DNA of 64,000 nucleotides, from contig CAZNRD010000007.1 of NCBI GenBank assembly GCA_964575425.1, positions 44,052-108,051 of the forward strand, read 5' to 3'. The notes beneath the pieces are model-generated. The model made no database searches. It worked only from the letters and a program-made list of their open reading frames with translations, and was not told the DNA's origin. Position 1 is the stretch's first letter; the number at the start of each line of letters is the position of its first letter. Position numbers and translations under genes: made by a program. Of this stretch, positions 26,030-34,261 are shown piece after piece. The stretch comes from DATEAV01 sp964575425. Its GTDB lineage: Bacteria > Chloroflexota > Anaerolineae > Anaerolineales > E44-bin32.

Positions 26030-26557
26030 CTAGCGCCTGTGCCCGTCGCGCCGAGGACAGAAGTGACCTTCAGGGTCAATCGGCTCGCCGCAGTTGCCGC
26101 AGATCGGTCGGCCGTGGCTGGCGACTTCCATCCCCCAGCGTGAAAAGGCGCGGATCTGCGAGCGCGTTCCCCAGAAGCGCGCCGCGGTAGCCTGCTCTGG
26201 ATCAGCGCCCTCATCCTGCATTTCCCGCGCCACCAACACCAGAAGGTCATTCTCCTGATCGTAGCCCAGGCCGAGCTGCCCGACACGGAACGCCGGGTCG
26301 ACGGGCTGCTCCAGCTCCATGTCCTGCGGCTCGTAATCGGCCGAGGCTTCCGGCAGGTTCGGAAAGCGGCGCTGGAGGTCCGCCAGAAACTGCTCCACAC
26401 CAATGGCCAGCGCCTGCACCTGTTGCTTCTCGACCAGGAGCGTGACAAGCAGGTCGTCTTTGCGCGCCTGCAAGTAAAAGACACGCTTGCCCGGTGAACC
26501 GATGGCCCCGGCGGTGATGCGTGACACCGGATTGAGGTCGTAGATGACCGGCGACAT
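26030..26557 (-). CDS. DUF3090 family protein
   Basis: A 175-residue protein of the uncharacterised DUF3090 family. The N-terminus SPVIYDLNPVSRITAGAIG and FYLQARKDDLLVTLLVEKQQ is characteristic, and the C-terminus holds a small zinc-ribbon-like group, CGNCGEPIDPEGHFCP. The ATG at 26557 was chosen because it gives the family N-terminus and has CGGAG seven bases upstream; an in-frame ATG at 26611 overlaps the previous gene by four bases (ATGA) and remains possible. Function is unknown. The fixed neighbourhood with the phosphatase and the kinase-like protein suggests a shared phospho-substrate. Confidence 0.85.
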   Translation of the reverse strand: MSPVIYDLNPVSRITAGAIGSPGKRVFYLQARKDDLLVTLLVEKQQVQALAIGVEQFLADLQRRFPNLPEASADYEPQDMELEQPVDPAFRVGQLGLGYDQENDLLVLVAREMQDEGADPEQATAARFWGTRSQIRAFSRWGMEVASHGRPICGNCGEPIDPEGHFCPRRDGHRR

Positions 26558-26607
26558 CCCGGGCTCCGATCGCCCTCTCGGGCTGGCTGCAGCCGCTGTG
26601 AAGTATA

Positions 26608-27222
26608 TCACCCGCCCTGCGGGTGCTCACTGGCCCGGGTATCGTTCAGGCAGATCAGCCGGGCTCCCTCGTTTTCCAGGTGCAGGATGGTGATCGAGGC
26701 CGGCGCGATCGTCAGGCGATGGAAGAGGTCCAGCGGCAGGCCGAGGTAGTAGGCGACAGCCAGACGGATGACATCCGCGTGGGAGACACACGCCACCGTA
26801 CCTCCAGGGTGCTGATGGTGGAGCCGTTCCAACTCCTCGACCACCCGGGCCTGAACTTCACCAAATGACTCGCCACCGGGAAAGCGCGCCAAGGAGGGCG
26901 TGTCCTGGATCACCGGCCATAGCTTCCTGCGGCGAAGCTCGCGCAGCGATTTCCCTTCCCACTTCCCAAAACGCACCTCACCCAACGCCTTCCGAGCGAC
27001 CGGCTGCATCTGATGAGCGCGCGCCAGCGGCGCGGCCGTCTCCCGAGCCCGTGCCAGCGGACTGGTGTAAATACCCCGAAGAGAGACCCCAGCCAGAACG
27101 GAAGCCAGCGCCTCGGCCTGGGCCTGCCCCCGAGCGTTCAGGTGAACGCCGGGAATCCATCCCACCAGGCGGCGGCCGATCCAGTCGTTCTCTCCATGTC
27201 GAATGAGATAGAAGAGCGTCAT
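26608..27222 (-). CDS. Histidine phosphatase family protein (MSMEG_4193 type)
   Basis: A 204-residue phosphoglycerate-mutase-fold phosphatase. The phosphohistidine motif LIRHGEND lies at the N-terminus, the conserved GVHLNARGQAQAEALA and SPLARARETA follow, and the second catalytic histidine is in VACVSHADVIRLAVAYYLG. This group sits with DUF3090 and SCO1664-like genes. Two starts are possible: ATG 27222, used here because it gives the normal N-terminus, or a TTG at 27240 that overlaps the rarA stop codon. The physiological substrate is not known. Confidence 0.85.
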   Translation of the reverse strand: MTLFYLIRHGENDWIGRRLVGWIPGVHLNARGQAQAEALASVLAGVSLRGIYTSPLARARETAAPLARAHQMQPVARKALGEVRFGKWEGKSLRELRRRKLWPVIQDTPSLARFPGGESFGEVQARVVEELERLHHQHPGGTVACVSHADVIRLAVAYYLGLPLDLFHRLTIAPASITILHLENEGARLICLNDTRASEHPQGG

Positions 27223-27236
27223 GGAATCCCAGGTTG

Positions 27237-28658
27237 TCAATCAGTGCTCGAGCGCGGGGTGTGGCGGCGCTTGAGTTCTTCGATCTCGCTGACGGGGAGA
27301 TCGGGACGCTCCTCGATGCGCTCAATGCCCAGGGCGCGGCGCTGGGCTTCTCGCCAGCGCTCGAGCCGGTCGCGCACCTGAGCCTCGTGGCCCTGGCCCG
27401 AAGGGCGATAGAAGTAGGTGCCCAGGAGTTCGCGCGGCAGGTACTGCTGGCCGACGTGGTGCTCAGGGAATTCGTGTGGATAGATGTAGTCCCGGCCGTG
27501 GCCGAGGGCGGCGGCATCGCGGGTGGGGTCCTGAAGGTGAGCCGGCACAGCCGTGAGGCCCTGGTCCTCGATCAATTGATAGGCCTTGAAGTAGGAAGTG
27601 GCCGTGTTCGACTTGGAGGCCGTGGCCAGGTAGAGCGTGGCCTCGACGATCGGATAGATGCCCTCGGGAAGCCCGACGTAGTCAAACGCCTGAGCCGCGG
27701 CGCTGGCGACGACCAGCCCCATGGGATCCGCCAGGCCAATGTCCTCGCCAGCCAGGATCAGCAGACGGCGCAGGATGAAGCGCGGGTCTTCGCCGGCGTA
27801 GAGCATCTTGGCCAGCCAGTACAGCGCGGCATCCGGATCGGAGCCGCGCACCGACTTGATGAAGGCCGAAATGGTGTCGTAGTGGACGTCCCCGTCCTTG
27901 TCGTAGAGCACAGCCCGACGCTGAATAGACTCCTGGGCGACGTCGAGTGTCACGCGGATGATATCCTCAGCGTCGGGCGGGGTCGATTCGACGGCCAGTT
28001 CGAGAGCGTTGAGGGCATTGCGGGCGTCGCCGCCGGCCACGCGCACCAGGTGCTCCAGTGCCTCGGGGTCGAGCACGACCTTGCGGCTGCCGTAACCCCT
28101 CTCCTTGTCGCTCAGGGCCATCTGAATGATGCAGCGAACGTCGGCGTCCTCCAGGGGCCGGAGCTGGAAGATGCGCGAGCGCGACACCAGGGCTCCGATG
28201 ACTTCGAAGTAGGGGTTCTCGGTGGTGGCCCCGATCAGGGTCACCGTGCCGTTCTCCACATGTGGGAGCAGCGCATCCTGCTGGGCCTTGTTCCAGCGGT
28301 GGACCTCGTCGACAAAGAGGATGGTGCGCGTGCCATGCAGGCGCCGCCTCTCCTGCGCTGCCTCGATGACCTGACGCAGCTCCGGCTTTCCCGCCAGCAC
28401 GGCCGAGATCGTCTCAAAGTGCGAACGCGTGCGATTGGCAATGATCATTGCCAGCGTGGTCTTACCCGATCCCGGCGGGCCCCACAGGATGATCGACGAG
28501 AACAGCCGGTCGGCCTCGATCGCCCGCCGCAGGAGCCTTCCGGGGCCGACAATCCCCTCTTGGCCGACGAACTCGTCAAGGGTCCGGGGGCGCATGCGCG
28601 CCGCGAGCGGCGCTTCCTGGCGCAGCCGCTGCCTGAGGGCGTGGTCAAACAGATCCAT
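27237..28658 (-). CDS. rarA: Replication-associated recombination protein A
   Basis: A 473-residue AAA+ ATPase of the RarA/MgsA/WRNIP1 family that acts at stalled replication forks. It shows Walker A GPPGSGKTT, Walker B LFVDEVHRW, sensor-1 GATTENPYFEV and the C-terminal tetramerisation region with the SNTATSYFKAY block. The reading frame extends to 28988, but the added part resembles nothing and overlaps the divergent MFS gene; MDLFDHALRQRL is the usual family start. A TAGAAT element at 28667-28672 sits 8 bases before this ATG, which fits a leaderless message. The stop codon overlaps the downstream phosphatase start region, so the triad may be co-expressed with rarA. Confidence 0.92.
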   Translation of the reverse strand: MDLFDHALRQRLRQEAPLAARMRPRTLDEFVGQEGIVGPGRLLRRAIEADRLFSSIILWGPPGSGKTTLAMIIANRTRSHFETISAVLAGKPELRQVIEAAQERRRLHGTRTILFVDEVHRWNKAQQDALLPHVENGTVTLIGATTENPYFEVIGALVSRSRIFQLRPLEDADVRCIIQMALSDKERGYGSRKVVLDPEALEHLVRVAGGDARNALNALELAVESTPPDAEDIIRVTLDVAQESIQRRAVLYDKDGDVHYDTISAFIKSVRGSDPDAALYWLAKMLYAGEDPRFILRRLLILAGEDIGLADPMGLVVASAAAQAFDYVGLPEGIYPIVEATLYLATASKSNTATSYFKAYQLIEDQGLTAVPAHLQDPTRDAAALGHGRDYIYPHEFPEHHVGQQYLPRELLGTYFYRPSGQGHEAQVRDRLERWREAQRRALGIERIEERPDLPVSEIEELKRRHTPRSSTD

Positions 28659-28666
28659 TCGGAGGG

Positions 28667-28672
28667 ATTCTA
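28667..28672 (-). promoter_or_regulatory. -10 element for rarA, leaderless spacing
   Basis: TAGAAT on the minus strand ends 8 bases before the proposed rarA ATG. The same nine bases, TAGAATCCC, precede uvrC at 38312. No convincing -35 hexamer lies at 17 bases; a TTGACA further upstream (28706-28711) is too distant. Confidence 0.4.
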
Positions 28673-28938
28673 CCATTGGCCTGCGCTGTCCCATCGGCCG
28701 CGCCTTGTCAACCAGGTCTGCCAGTGGCACAATAGGCTGCCTGCCCAGGCCGGAGAAGAGGGGGTTTGCCGCCAGAGGATGGCGCAGTCGGCTTTCCTCG
28801 TTCACCTCTGGCAGCACGGTCCACCCTCCAGCCGGAATGCGGGCTTCGCGGCACACTCGCACCAAACATGAGAGGTAGGGGGCAACCCTGAGCCATCGAC
28901 CGCCTCCCGCAGCCCGACGACAGTTCCTCACGCCTCGC

Positions 28939-30120
28939 ATGGTGCTGTTTTTGGCGGCCATCTCGCTGACCGAAGCCACTGCCGCCATGACCTCCGTGCA
29001 GGTGCCGGTCTATCTGCGCTGGATGGGGGCCGAGGTGGCAGAGGTCGGGCTGTTCTTCACGCTGTCGGCGATTGTGCCGCTGGTCCTGCTGGTCTTCGGC
29101 GGCTGGCTCTCCGACGCGCTGGGAAGGCTGCGGGCCATCTCGCTGGGCAGCCTGGCCGGCGTCCTGGCCTACGCCGTCTTCGCCCTGGCGCCCAGCTGGC
29201 AGGTGGCATTGATCGCGCCTGCGTTTTCCGCGCTGTCGATGGCCCTCATCCGGCCCTCGTACCGGGCCTACCTTGCCGATCACAGCACACCGGAAACTCG
29301 CGGCCGCGTCTTCGGCACCGGCGAAGCGGCACGCAACCTGACCTGGATCGTCGGGCCCCCGCTCGGCGGGCTGCTGGCAGAGACCTTGGGCTTTCGCTGG
29401 CTTTTCGCCGCCACCTGCATGGCTTTCGCCGCCGCCGGAATCTGGACCCTGGCAGTGGCCAGCGGCGACCGCCGGCGCAGCGCGGCCCCGACCACACCGC
29501 TCTCGCTGGCCTCTCTGCGCGATTCAATCTTCCACATGGCCGCCATCATCTTCTCCGGCGGCTTGATCACCTGGCTGTTGGTCACCGACGGCGTGCGCGA
29601 TGTCGCCACCAAATTCTCCTTCGACCTGATGCCTGTCTATCTGACCGACATCTACGGCCTGACGCGCCAGCAGATCGGGCTGATGGACGGCATCTTCGGG
29701 CTCGTGCTGGTCCTGGCCAACTACCCGGCCGGTTGGCTGGTCGACCGCACCAGCGAGCGGTTCGGCCTCGTCCTGGGACTGGCCTCGGTGCTTACCTCAA
29801 ACCTAGTCTTTGTCCTGGCCACCGGTTTCTGGGGGTTTGCCTTTTCCTGGTCGTGGCTGGCTGTCGGCGTCGCGCTGATGGACCCAGCCATCCAATCGCT
29901 CATCTCCAAGGCGGTCGCCACCGAACTGCGCGGCATGGCCTACGGCCTGCTTGCCACTACCTGGGGGCTGGTTTCCCTCCCCTCGCCATGGATCGGCGGC
30001 CAGCTGTGGACTCATTTCGGGCCTCAGGCCCCGTTCCTCGCGACGATCGCCCTCGGCAGCCTCACCCTGGTGCCCGCGTGGTTCAAACTCGCTGTGCCCG
30101 GGGATCGCGAGGTGCACTAG
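28939..30120 (+). CDS. Major facilitator superfamily transporter
   Basis: A 393-residue polytopic membrane protein with two six-helix halves. The first half has the loop 2-3 signature in the form GGWLSDALGRLRAISLG, the conserved RPSYRAYLADHSTPETRGRVFG segment, and helix 5 with GPPLGGLL; the second half has a matching YPAGWLVDRTSERFG loop. This resembles drug- or sugar-efflux-type MFS members, and direction and substrate are not readable. The ATG at 28939 starts almost directly with the first helix; there is no clear Shine-Dalgarno, and a stop lies in frame about 63 bases upstream. It is divergent from rarA across a 280-base gap. Confidence 0.85.
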   Translation: MVLFLAAISLTEATAAMTSVQVPVYLRWMGAEVAEVGLFFTLSAIVPLVLLVFGGWLSDALGRLRAISLGSLAGVLAYAVFALAPSWQVALIAPAFSALSMALIRPSYRAYLADHSTPETRGRVFGTGEAARNLTWIVGPPLGGLLAETLGFRWLFAATCMAFAAAGIWTLAVASGDRRRSAAPTTPLSLASLRDSIFHMAAIIFSGGLITWLLVTDGVRDVATKFSFDLMPVYLTDIYGLTRQQIGLMDGIFGLVLVLANYPAGWLVDRTSERFGLVLGLASVLTSNLVFVLATGFWGFAFSWSWLAVGVALMDPAIQSLISKAVATELRGMAYGLLATTWGLVSLPSPWIGGQLWTHFGPQAPFLATIALGSLTLVPAWFKLAVPGDREVH

Positions 30121-30133
30121 CCTGAAACGAACG

Positions 30134-30155
30134 AGAGCTGCCTGCCGGCAGCTCT
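30134..30155. terminator. Bidirectional terminator-like hairpin
   Basis: AGAGCTGCC (30134-30142) pairs perfectly with GGCAGCTCT (30147-30155) around a TGCC loop. It lies between the convergent MFS and CBS-ACT genes, 13 bases after the MFS stop codon. There is only a weak T-rich end, so it is called on position and symmetry. Confidence 0.5.
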
Positions 30156-30191
30156 TCACAAAGCATTGCACACGGGGACTGCTGAAGCCGT

Positions 30192-30845
30192 CTACGCCGC
30201 TTTGGTCTCACGCACGTCGAGGACACGCGCCACAACCGGCTCGACGGCCTTCTGGAGCGCCTCCTTGGAGACCCCCTCCACCTTGAGCGTCATCTCGCGA
30301 TTCTGCGTGCTCTCCCCCAGGGACGTCCCCAGGGCGAGGATGTTGCCGCCCGCTTCGAAGACGGCGCGGGTCAGCCGCGCGAGTTCGCCCGGCACGTTGC
30401 GCACCAGCGCGCTGATGCGAACACCAGCCTCGCGCGCACCCAGCAGTTCCAGGAAGATCTTGAAAAGATCGGTCTCGGTGATGATGCCCACGACTTCCTC
30501 GCCGCGCATCACCGGCAGGCCGCCTGCGTGATTGTCGACCATCAGGCGAGCCGCCTCTTCGATGGGGTTGTCCTCCGTCACGGTGACCACCTGTCGCGTC
30601 ATCACCTCTTCCACGGTGATCTTGCTCAGCAGGTAGTTGAGTTCCCACACACTGAGGCTGGTTGCACTCGAAGGCGAGGCGTGCAGGAGGTCTTTTTCCG
30701 TGACGATGCCCACCAAGCGCCCGCTCTTGTCAACCACCGGCAGGCGGCGGATCTTCTCTTTGTGCATCAGGTTGAGCGCTTCCTGCATCGGTGTCTCAGG
30801 ACGGACGGTGATGACCGGCTTAGACATCCTCTCTCCGACAAGCAT
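30192..30845 (-). CDS. CBS-domain pair with C-terminal ACT domain
   Basis: A 217-residue regulatory protein. Two CBS domains (about residues 7-62 and 75-132; MSKPVITVRPETPMQEAL with RRLPVVDKSGRLVGIVTEKD, then VMTRQVVTVTEDNPIEEA with GGLPVMRGEEVVGIITETD) form a Bateman module that usually binds adenosyl ligands. Residues 142-215 are an ACT-like domain (VRISALVRNVPGELARLTRAV) that usually senses small metabolites such as amino acids. AcuB-like proteins have this layout. ATG 30845 has AAGGAGG at 7-base spacing; an in-frame start six codons earlier lies within that ribosome-binding site. No enzymatic domain is present. Confidence 0.88.
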   Translation of the reverse strand: MLVGERMSKPVITVRPETPMQEALNLMHKEKIRRLPVVDKSGRLVGIVTEKDLLHASPSSATSLSVWELNYLLSKITVEEVMTRQVVTVTEDNPIEEAARLMVDNHAGGLPVMRGEEVVGIITETDLFKIFLELLGAREAGVRISALVRNVPGELARLTRAVFEAGGNILALGTSLGESTQNREMTLKVEGVSKEALQKAVEPVVARVLDVRETKAA

Positions 30846-30894
30846 CTTGCTTCCTCCTTCCACAGGTCTGGGTTTTCACATCCTCGGAATGCCC

Positions 30895-30900
30895 ATTATA
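30895..30900 (-). promoter_or_regulatory. -10 element of the CBS-ACT gene
   Basis: A perfect TATAAT on the minus strand, 49 bases upstream of the CBS-ACT start codon and therefore leaving room for a leader with its Shine-Dalgarno. The -35 region is poor. Confidence 0.5.
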
Positions 30901-30966
30901 GCCCGACGCGCTCGCGAAACCCGCCACCCTTCGGGCCGCCGCGGTCGCGGTCGAGGGCGCGCCGTC

Positions 30967-30995
30967 TTGACTCACCTCACTGAGGATGATACACT
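30967..30995 (+). promoter_or_regulatory. Sigma-70-type promoter of the ATP-grasp gene
   Basis: TTGACT at 30967-30972 and TACACT at 30990-30995 are separated by exactly 17 bases and lie 63 bases upstream of the ATP-grasp start codon. This is one of the two clearest two-box promoters in the window, and it is divergent from the CBS-ACT promoter. Confidence 0.6.
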
Positions 30996-31058
30996 GTTCT
31001 TGCATTCGGAGGACAGGCGCAGCGCTGGCCCTCCACGGACGGAGTAGATGCAGCAACC

Positions 31059-32345
31059 ATGAACAAGAAACCTCCGCTCGCCGCGCAGCAACTCGCCACC
31101 CGGCGATCCCGCGCAGAGGCCGACGCTGACTCAGACGAACCTCCGAGTCTGCCGCGCTCCCCACAACTTGAGCCCACTTCGCGGTCGCGCCAGACCCCAA
31201 CTGTCTCTACCTCATCCGCCGGGCGCAGCGCCCGCCCAAGGGCCGCGGTCTCCCGCAAGCGGCAGCTAAGCGTCGCCACGATTGAAGCCCTGCCCATCGC
31301 CGAGCCTCTGGTCATCGCGCCGGAGGCACCGCCGCGTCCCCGCAGTCTCCGCCAACTCCAGGTGGTGGTCGCCCACAGCCTCGCACTGTCGCTCGAGCGC
31401 GGCCGACCAGAGGACCGCATTGCGGACGAGGAGACCAGCACAGTGGCCCTGGCCGTCGCCGCCGCCATGCGTGGGCGCGTGCGTCGGGTGGAAATCGCCC
31501 CGGTGTGGGACGACCTGCCTGAGGTGATGCAGCGCTACGATCCCAAGCAGTACGTCGTGTTCAACCTGGTCGAGAGCCTGGGCGGCCGCGCATTCACCGA
31601 ACCCGAGGCCCCCCGCATCCTCGAGGCCATGGGCTTCCTCCATACCGGCGCCTCCTACCAGTCGCTCCAGCGCTGCGCGAACAAGCTCACCACCAAGAAG
31701 CTGCTCGAGGCCGCCGGACTGACCGTCCCACGCTGTCAGGTCTTCCGCCACACCGGTCAGCGCAACGTCACCGTCCCGCTGCCCGCCATCGTCAAGCCCG
31801 TGGCCGAAGGCGGCAGCTTCGGTGTGATGCAGGATTCCGTCGCCCGCACACGGGAAGAGCTGCTCGAACGCGTCCAGCGCTGCCTCGAACTCTACCGCCA
31901 GCCGGCCTTGGCGGAAGAGTTCATCGCCGGGCGAGAGATCAACGTCGCCTTGTGGGGAAACCAGCAGACCGCCGTCCTTCCGATCTCAGAAGTGGTCTTC
32001 AACTGGACGCAGGACCCACTGCAGCAGTTCGTCACCTTTGAGAGCAAGTGGATCCCGGATTCGCTCGAATACCGGGGCACGCCTGTCATCTGCCCCACCC
32101 CGCTCCCGGATGACGAGCGCCAGCGCATCGAGGCCGCGGCCGTCAACGCCTATCAGGTGCTCGGCCTGAGAGGCTATGGCCGTGTCGACATCCGCCTCAA
32201 GGACGGCGTGCCCTACATCCTCGAGGTCAACGCCAACCCCGACCTGGCACCGGACGCTGGCTTCTTCCGCTCTGCCGCTGCTGCCGGCTACACCTACAGC
32301 CAGACCATTGGCCAGATCCTCAAGCTCGCCGTCGCCCCCGAATGA
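31059..32345 (+). CDS. D-Ala-D-Ala ligase-like ATP-grasp protein
   Basis: A 428-residue protein. Residues 1-95 are Arg/Ser/Pro-rich and probably disordered; the ATP-grasp region follows, with KLTTKKLLEAAGLTVPR, PAIVKPVAEGGSFGV (the phosphate-binding loop), LAEEFIAGREINVALWG and the metal-ligand segment GRVDIRLKDGVPYILEVNANPDLAP. These match D-alanine-D-alanine ligases and related carboxylate-amine ligases. The N-terminal substrate domain is unlike canonical Ddl, and no cell-wall genes are adjacent, so the amino acids joined are uncertain. The stop overlaps the start of the GNAT gene, which suggests that ligation and acetylation concern the same metabolite. Confidence 0.8.
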   Translation: MNKKPPLAAQQLATRRSRAEADADSDEPPSLPRSPQLEPTSRSRQTPTVSTSSAGRSARPRAAVSRKRQLSVATIEALPIAEPLVIAPEAPPRPRSLRQLQVVVAHSLALSLERGRPEDRIADEETSTVALAVAAAMRGRVRRVEIAPVWDDLPEVMQRYDPKQYVVFNLVESLGGRAFTEPEAPRILEAMGFLHTGASYQSLQRCANKLTTKKLLEAAGLTVPRCQVFRHTGQRNVTVPLPAIVKPVAEGGSFGVMQDSVARTREELLERVQRCLELYRQPALAEEFIAGREINVALWGNQQTAVLPISEVVFNWTQDPLQQFVTFESKWIPDSLEYRGTPVICPTPLPDDERQRIEAAAVNAYQVLGLRGYGRVDIRLKDGVPYILEVNANPDLAPDAGFFRSAAAAGYTYSQTIGQILKLAVAPE

Positions 32346-32824
32346 TCGTCATCCACCCCACTTCGCCGGAGGACGAGGGCTCCATCCTGCGCATCGCTTC
32401 CAGCGAACCCCTCTTCGACGGCGATGACATTGCCTGCATCCAGGAACTGCTCACCGACTTCCTCACACGGCCCGACCACAACGGCTACTTCTTCCTGAGC
32501 GCGGAGGACGCAGGCCGGCTGGTCGGCTTCGCCTGCTACGGCCCGACGCCTCTCACGTCAGGCACCTTCGACCTGTACTGGATCTGCGTCGACAGGGCTT
32601 GCGCCCGGCGCGGCATCGGCCGGGCTCTGATGCAGCGGGTCGAGCAGGAAGTGCACCAGGCACGCGGCCGGCTGATCGTGGTGGAGACCTCCGGCCTGGA
32701 TTCCTACGCGCCCACACGCGCCTTCTATGAACGGCTCGGGTACCAGCGCGTCGCTGAGGTGCCGGACTTCTACGGCCCGGGCGACAGTCTGATCGTCTAC
32801 ACCCGCCATCTGCCGGTGGAATGA
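32342..32824 (+). CDS. GNAT-family N-acetyltransferase
   Basis: A 160-residue acetyltransferase fold. The acetyl-CoA pyrophosphate loop is ARRGIGRALM (motif A, R/Q-x-x-G-x-G/A), preceded by the beta-4 strand LYWICVDRAC, and the C-terminal APTRAFYERLGYQRV is the usual motif B. The start codon overlaps the ATP-grasp stop codon (ATGA), so translation is coupled. The substrate is unknown; an amine or peptide-like product of the upstream ligase is a reasonable idea. Confidence 0.87.
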   Translation: MIVIHPTSPEDEGSILRIASSEPLFDGDDIACIQELLTDFLTRPDHNGYFFLSAEDAGRLVGFACYGPTPLTSGTFDLYWICVDRACARRGIGRALMQRVEQEVHQARGRLIVVETSGLDSYAPTRAFYERLGYQRVAEVPDFYGPGDSLIVYTRHLPVE

Positions 32825-33220
32825 CCCCGGCGCACCCTGGCCCCCGCCTTAGGACCAAACCAATACGCTGCCGAAAGGGGAAGAGCCCCCTGCCATCCAC
32901 GGGACGGCCGGCACTGCCGCTCTTGCCGGAAGGCCCCCACCGTTGCTTGCGCCGTATGGAAGGGCGTTGCCCCGGCCAGATTGGCGAATTCGCTTCCCAG
33001 CATCCACTCCCAGGGAGCGGCGTGGGCACTTCGGCCGGAGAGAACCCACGGCGGACGGGGGGCGAGCAATCCCTCGGTGGCCTGGAGCTCTGGTATCTTG
33101 AGTCTAGCGATACGCGCGACCCAAGTCAATGACCGCTACACTTAAAAAAGGTACCACGGGGCTCCAACCGCGCCCAGGGCTATAATCGGGCTATCCTTCT
33201 GCACGGAGGAGGTGAGGCCC
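32825..33220. other. 396-base intergenic region without a recognisable gene
   Basis: Open frames on both strands here (about 100 codons) are Arg/Pro-rich, lack ribosome-binding sites and resemble no family, so I regard them as non-coding. The only signal I see is the TATAAT at its right end. The region may hold the end of the ATP-grasp/GNAT transcript. Confidence 0.5.
33181..33186 (+). promoter_or_regulatory. -10 element before the leader ORF and lipid kinase
   Basis: A perfect TATAAT 34 bases before the small ORF start at 33221. The -35 position (about 33158-33163) does not match consensus. Confidence 0.45.
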
Positions 33221-33319
33221 ATGCCGCAGCAGAACGGCACGGGCAACCCGCCCAAACCGGTCACCCAACCGTTTCGACACGACCCGACAGGCAAGACTTC
33301 CCTGGAGTCGCAGCCATGA
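33221..33319 (+). CDS. Possible 32-residue leader peptide
   Basis: A small ORF that begins at ATG after an excellent Shine-Dalgarno (GGAGGAGGTGA) and ends in a TGA that overlaps the ATG of the lipid kinase gene by four bases (ATGA). Its product, beginning MPQQNGTGNPPKPVTQPF, is Pro/Gln/Thr-rich with no hydrophobic segment. The ribosome-binding site serves this ORF rather than the kinase, which has none of its own at normal distance, so translation of the kinase probably depends on it. It could be a coupled leader or simply the true N-terminal region in a different frame. Confidence 0.45.
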   Translation: MPQQNGTGNPPKPVTQPFRHDPTGKTSLESQP

Positions 33320-34230
33320 CCCGGCGCGTCCTTCTGATCTTCAACCCCGGTGCCCAGCGCGGCCGGGCTCGCGGGATGGCCTCCCTGCTCCGTTCCGCCG
33401 TCGAGCGCCACGGGGGAGGCGAATGGGCGGCGACCGAATACCCCGCCCATGCCACGGCGCTGGCACAAGAGGCTGGACGCCGCGGGTTCCAGGTCGTCGC
33501 CGCGCTCGGCGGCGACGGCACCGTCCACGAGGTCATCAATGGCCTGATGCATCTGCCGCCGGACCAGCGCCCGATGCTGGCCGCCGTCCCCATCGGTTCC
33601 GGGAACGACTTCAGCGCCAGCGCAGGGATTCCACAGCAGCTGGAGAGCGCCGTAGACCGCGTCTTCTCCGGATCCCCCACTCCGGTTGACGTTGGCCTCG
33701 CACGCTTCGGCTCCGCACGCCGCGAGTACTTCGCCAATGCCCTGGGCATCGGCTTCGATGCCAAGGTCACCTACTACTCCTACCGCATCACTCACCTGCA
33801 CGGGTTCAGTATGTATCTGTGGGCTGTGCTGCAGACCATCGTCCGCTCACACGACGCGCCGCACATGAGGCTCCGCATCGACGACCAGTCCTTCGAACAA
33901 GAGGCGTTGATGCTGGTGCTCTGCAATGGCCGGCGCGAGGGTGGGGGTTTTCTGGTGGCCCCCGACGCCCGCCCCGACGACGGCCTGCTCGACCTCGCCA
34001 TGGTCCAGAACGTGTCTCGCTTTATGATGATCCGGTTGATCCCCGAAGTGATGAGGGGAACCCATGGCCGCTTTCGTCAGGTCCGCCTGAGCCGCTTTCG
34101 CACGTTTGCCCTGCACGCGGACCGACCCCTGACAATCCATATGGATGGCGAGATGATCGCCGGACTGACGTCCGACATCGTCGAACTGCAAGCCGAGGTT
34201 TGCCCGAAGGCACTGCACGTCATCCGCTGA
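33316..34230 (+). CDS. Diacylglycerol kinase-family lipid kinase
   Basis: A 304-residue member of the DagK/YegS/BmrU family, which phosphorylates diacylglycerol or related lipids at the membrane. It has RRVLLIFNPGAQRGRARG at the N-terminus, the nucleotide motif GGDGT at 65-69 followed by VHEVINGL, PIGSGNDFSAS, and the C-terminal MDGEMI strand. The start overlaps the end of a 32-codon ORF. Length and motifs are complete. Lipid specificity cannot be told from sequence. Confidence 0.9.
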   Translation: MTRRVLLIFNPGAQRGRARGMASLLRSAVERHGGGEWAATEYPAHATALAQEAGRRGFQVVAALGGDGTVHEVINGLMHLPPDQRPMLAAVPIGSGNDFSASAGIPQQLESAVDRVFSGSPTPVDVGLARFGSARREYFANALGIGFDAKVTYYSYRITHLHGFSMYLWAVLQTIVRSHDAPHMRLRIDDQSFEQEALMLVLCNGRREGGGFLVAPDARPDDGLLDLAMVQNVSRFMMIRLIPEVMRGTHGRFRQVRLSRFRTFALHADRPLTIHMDGEMIAGLTSDIVELQAEVCPKALHVIR

Positions 34231-34261
34231 CCAGGGAACCGCACGGAGGTGCCCCGGTCGT

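Noticed and set aside
28659..28988. N-terminal extension of RarA
   Set aside because: It overlaps the divergent MFS gene and lacks similarity to RarA; the MDLF start is typical.
32797..33132. Two overlapping frames of about 100 codons on opposite strands
   Set aside because: Both are compositionally biased and lack ribosome-binding sites and similarity; neither is supported as a gene.
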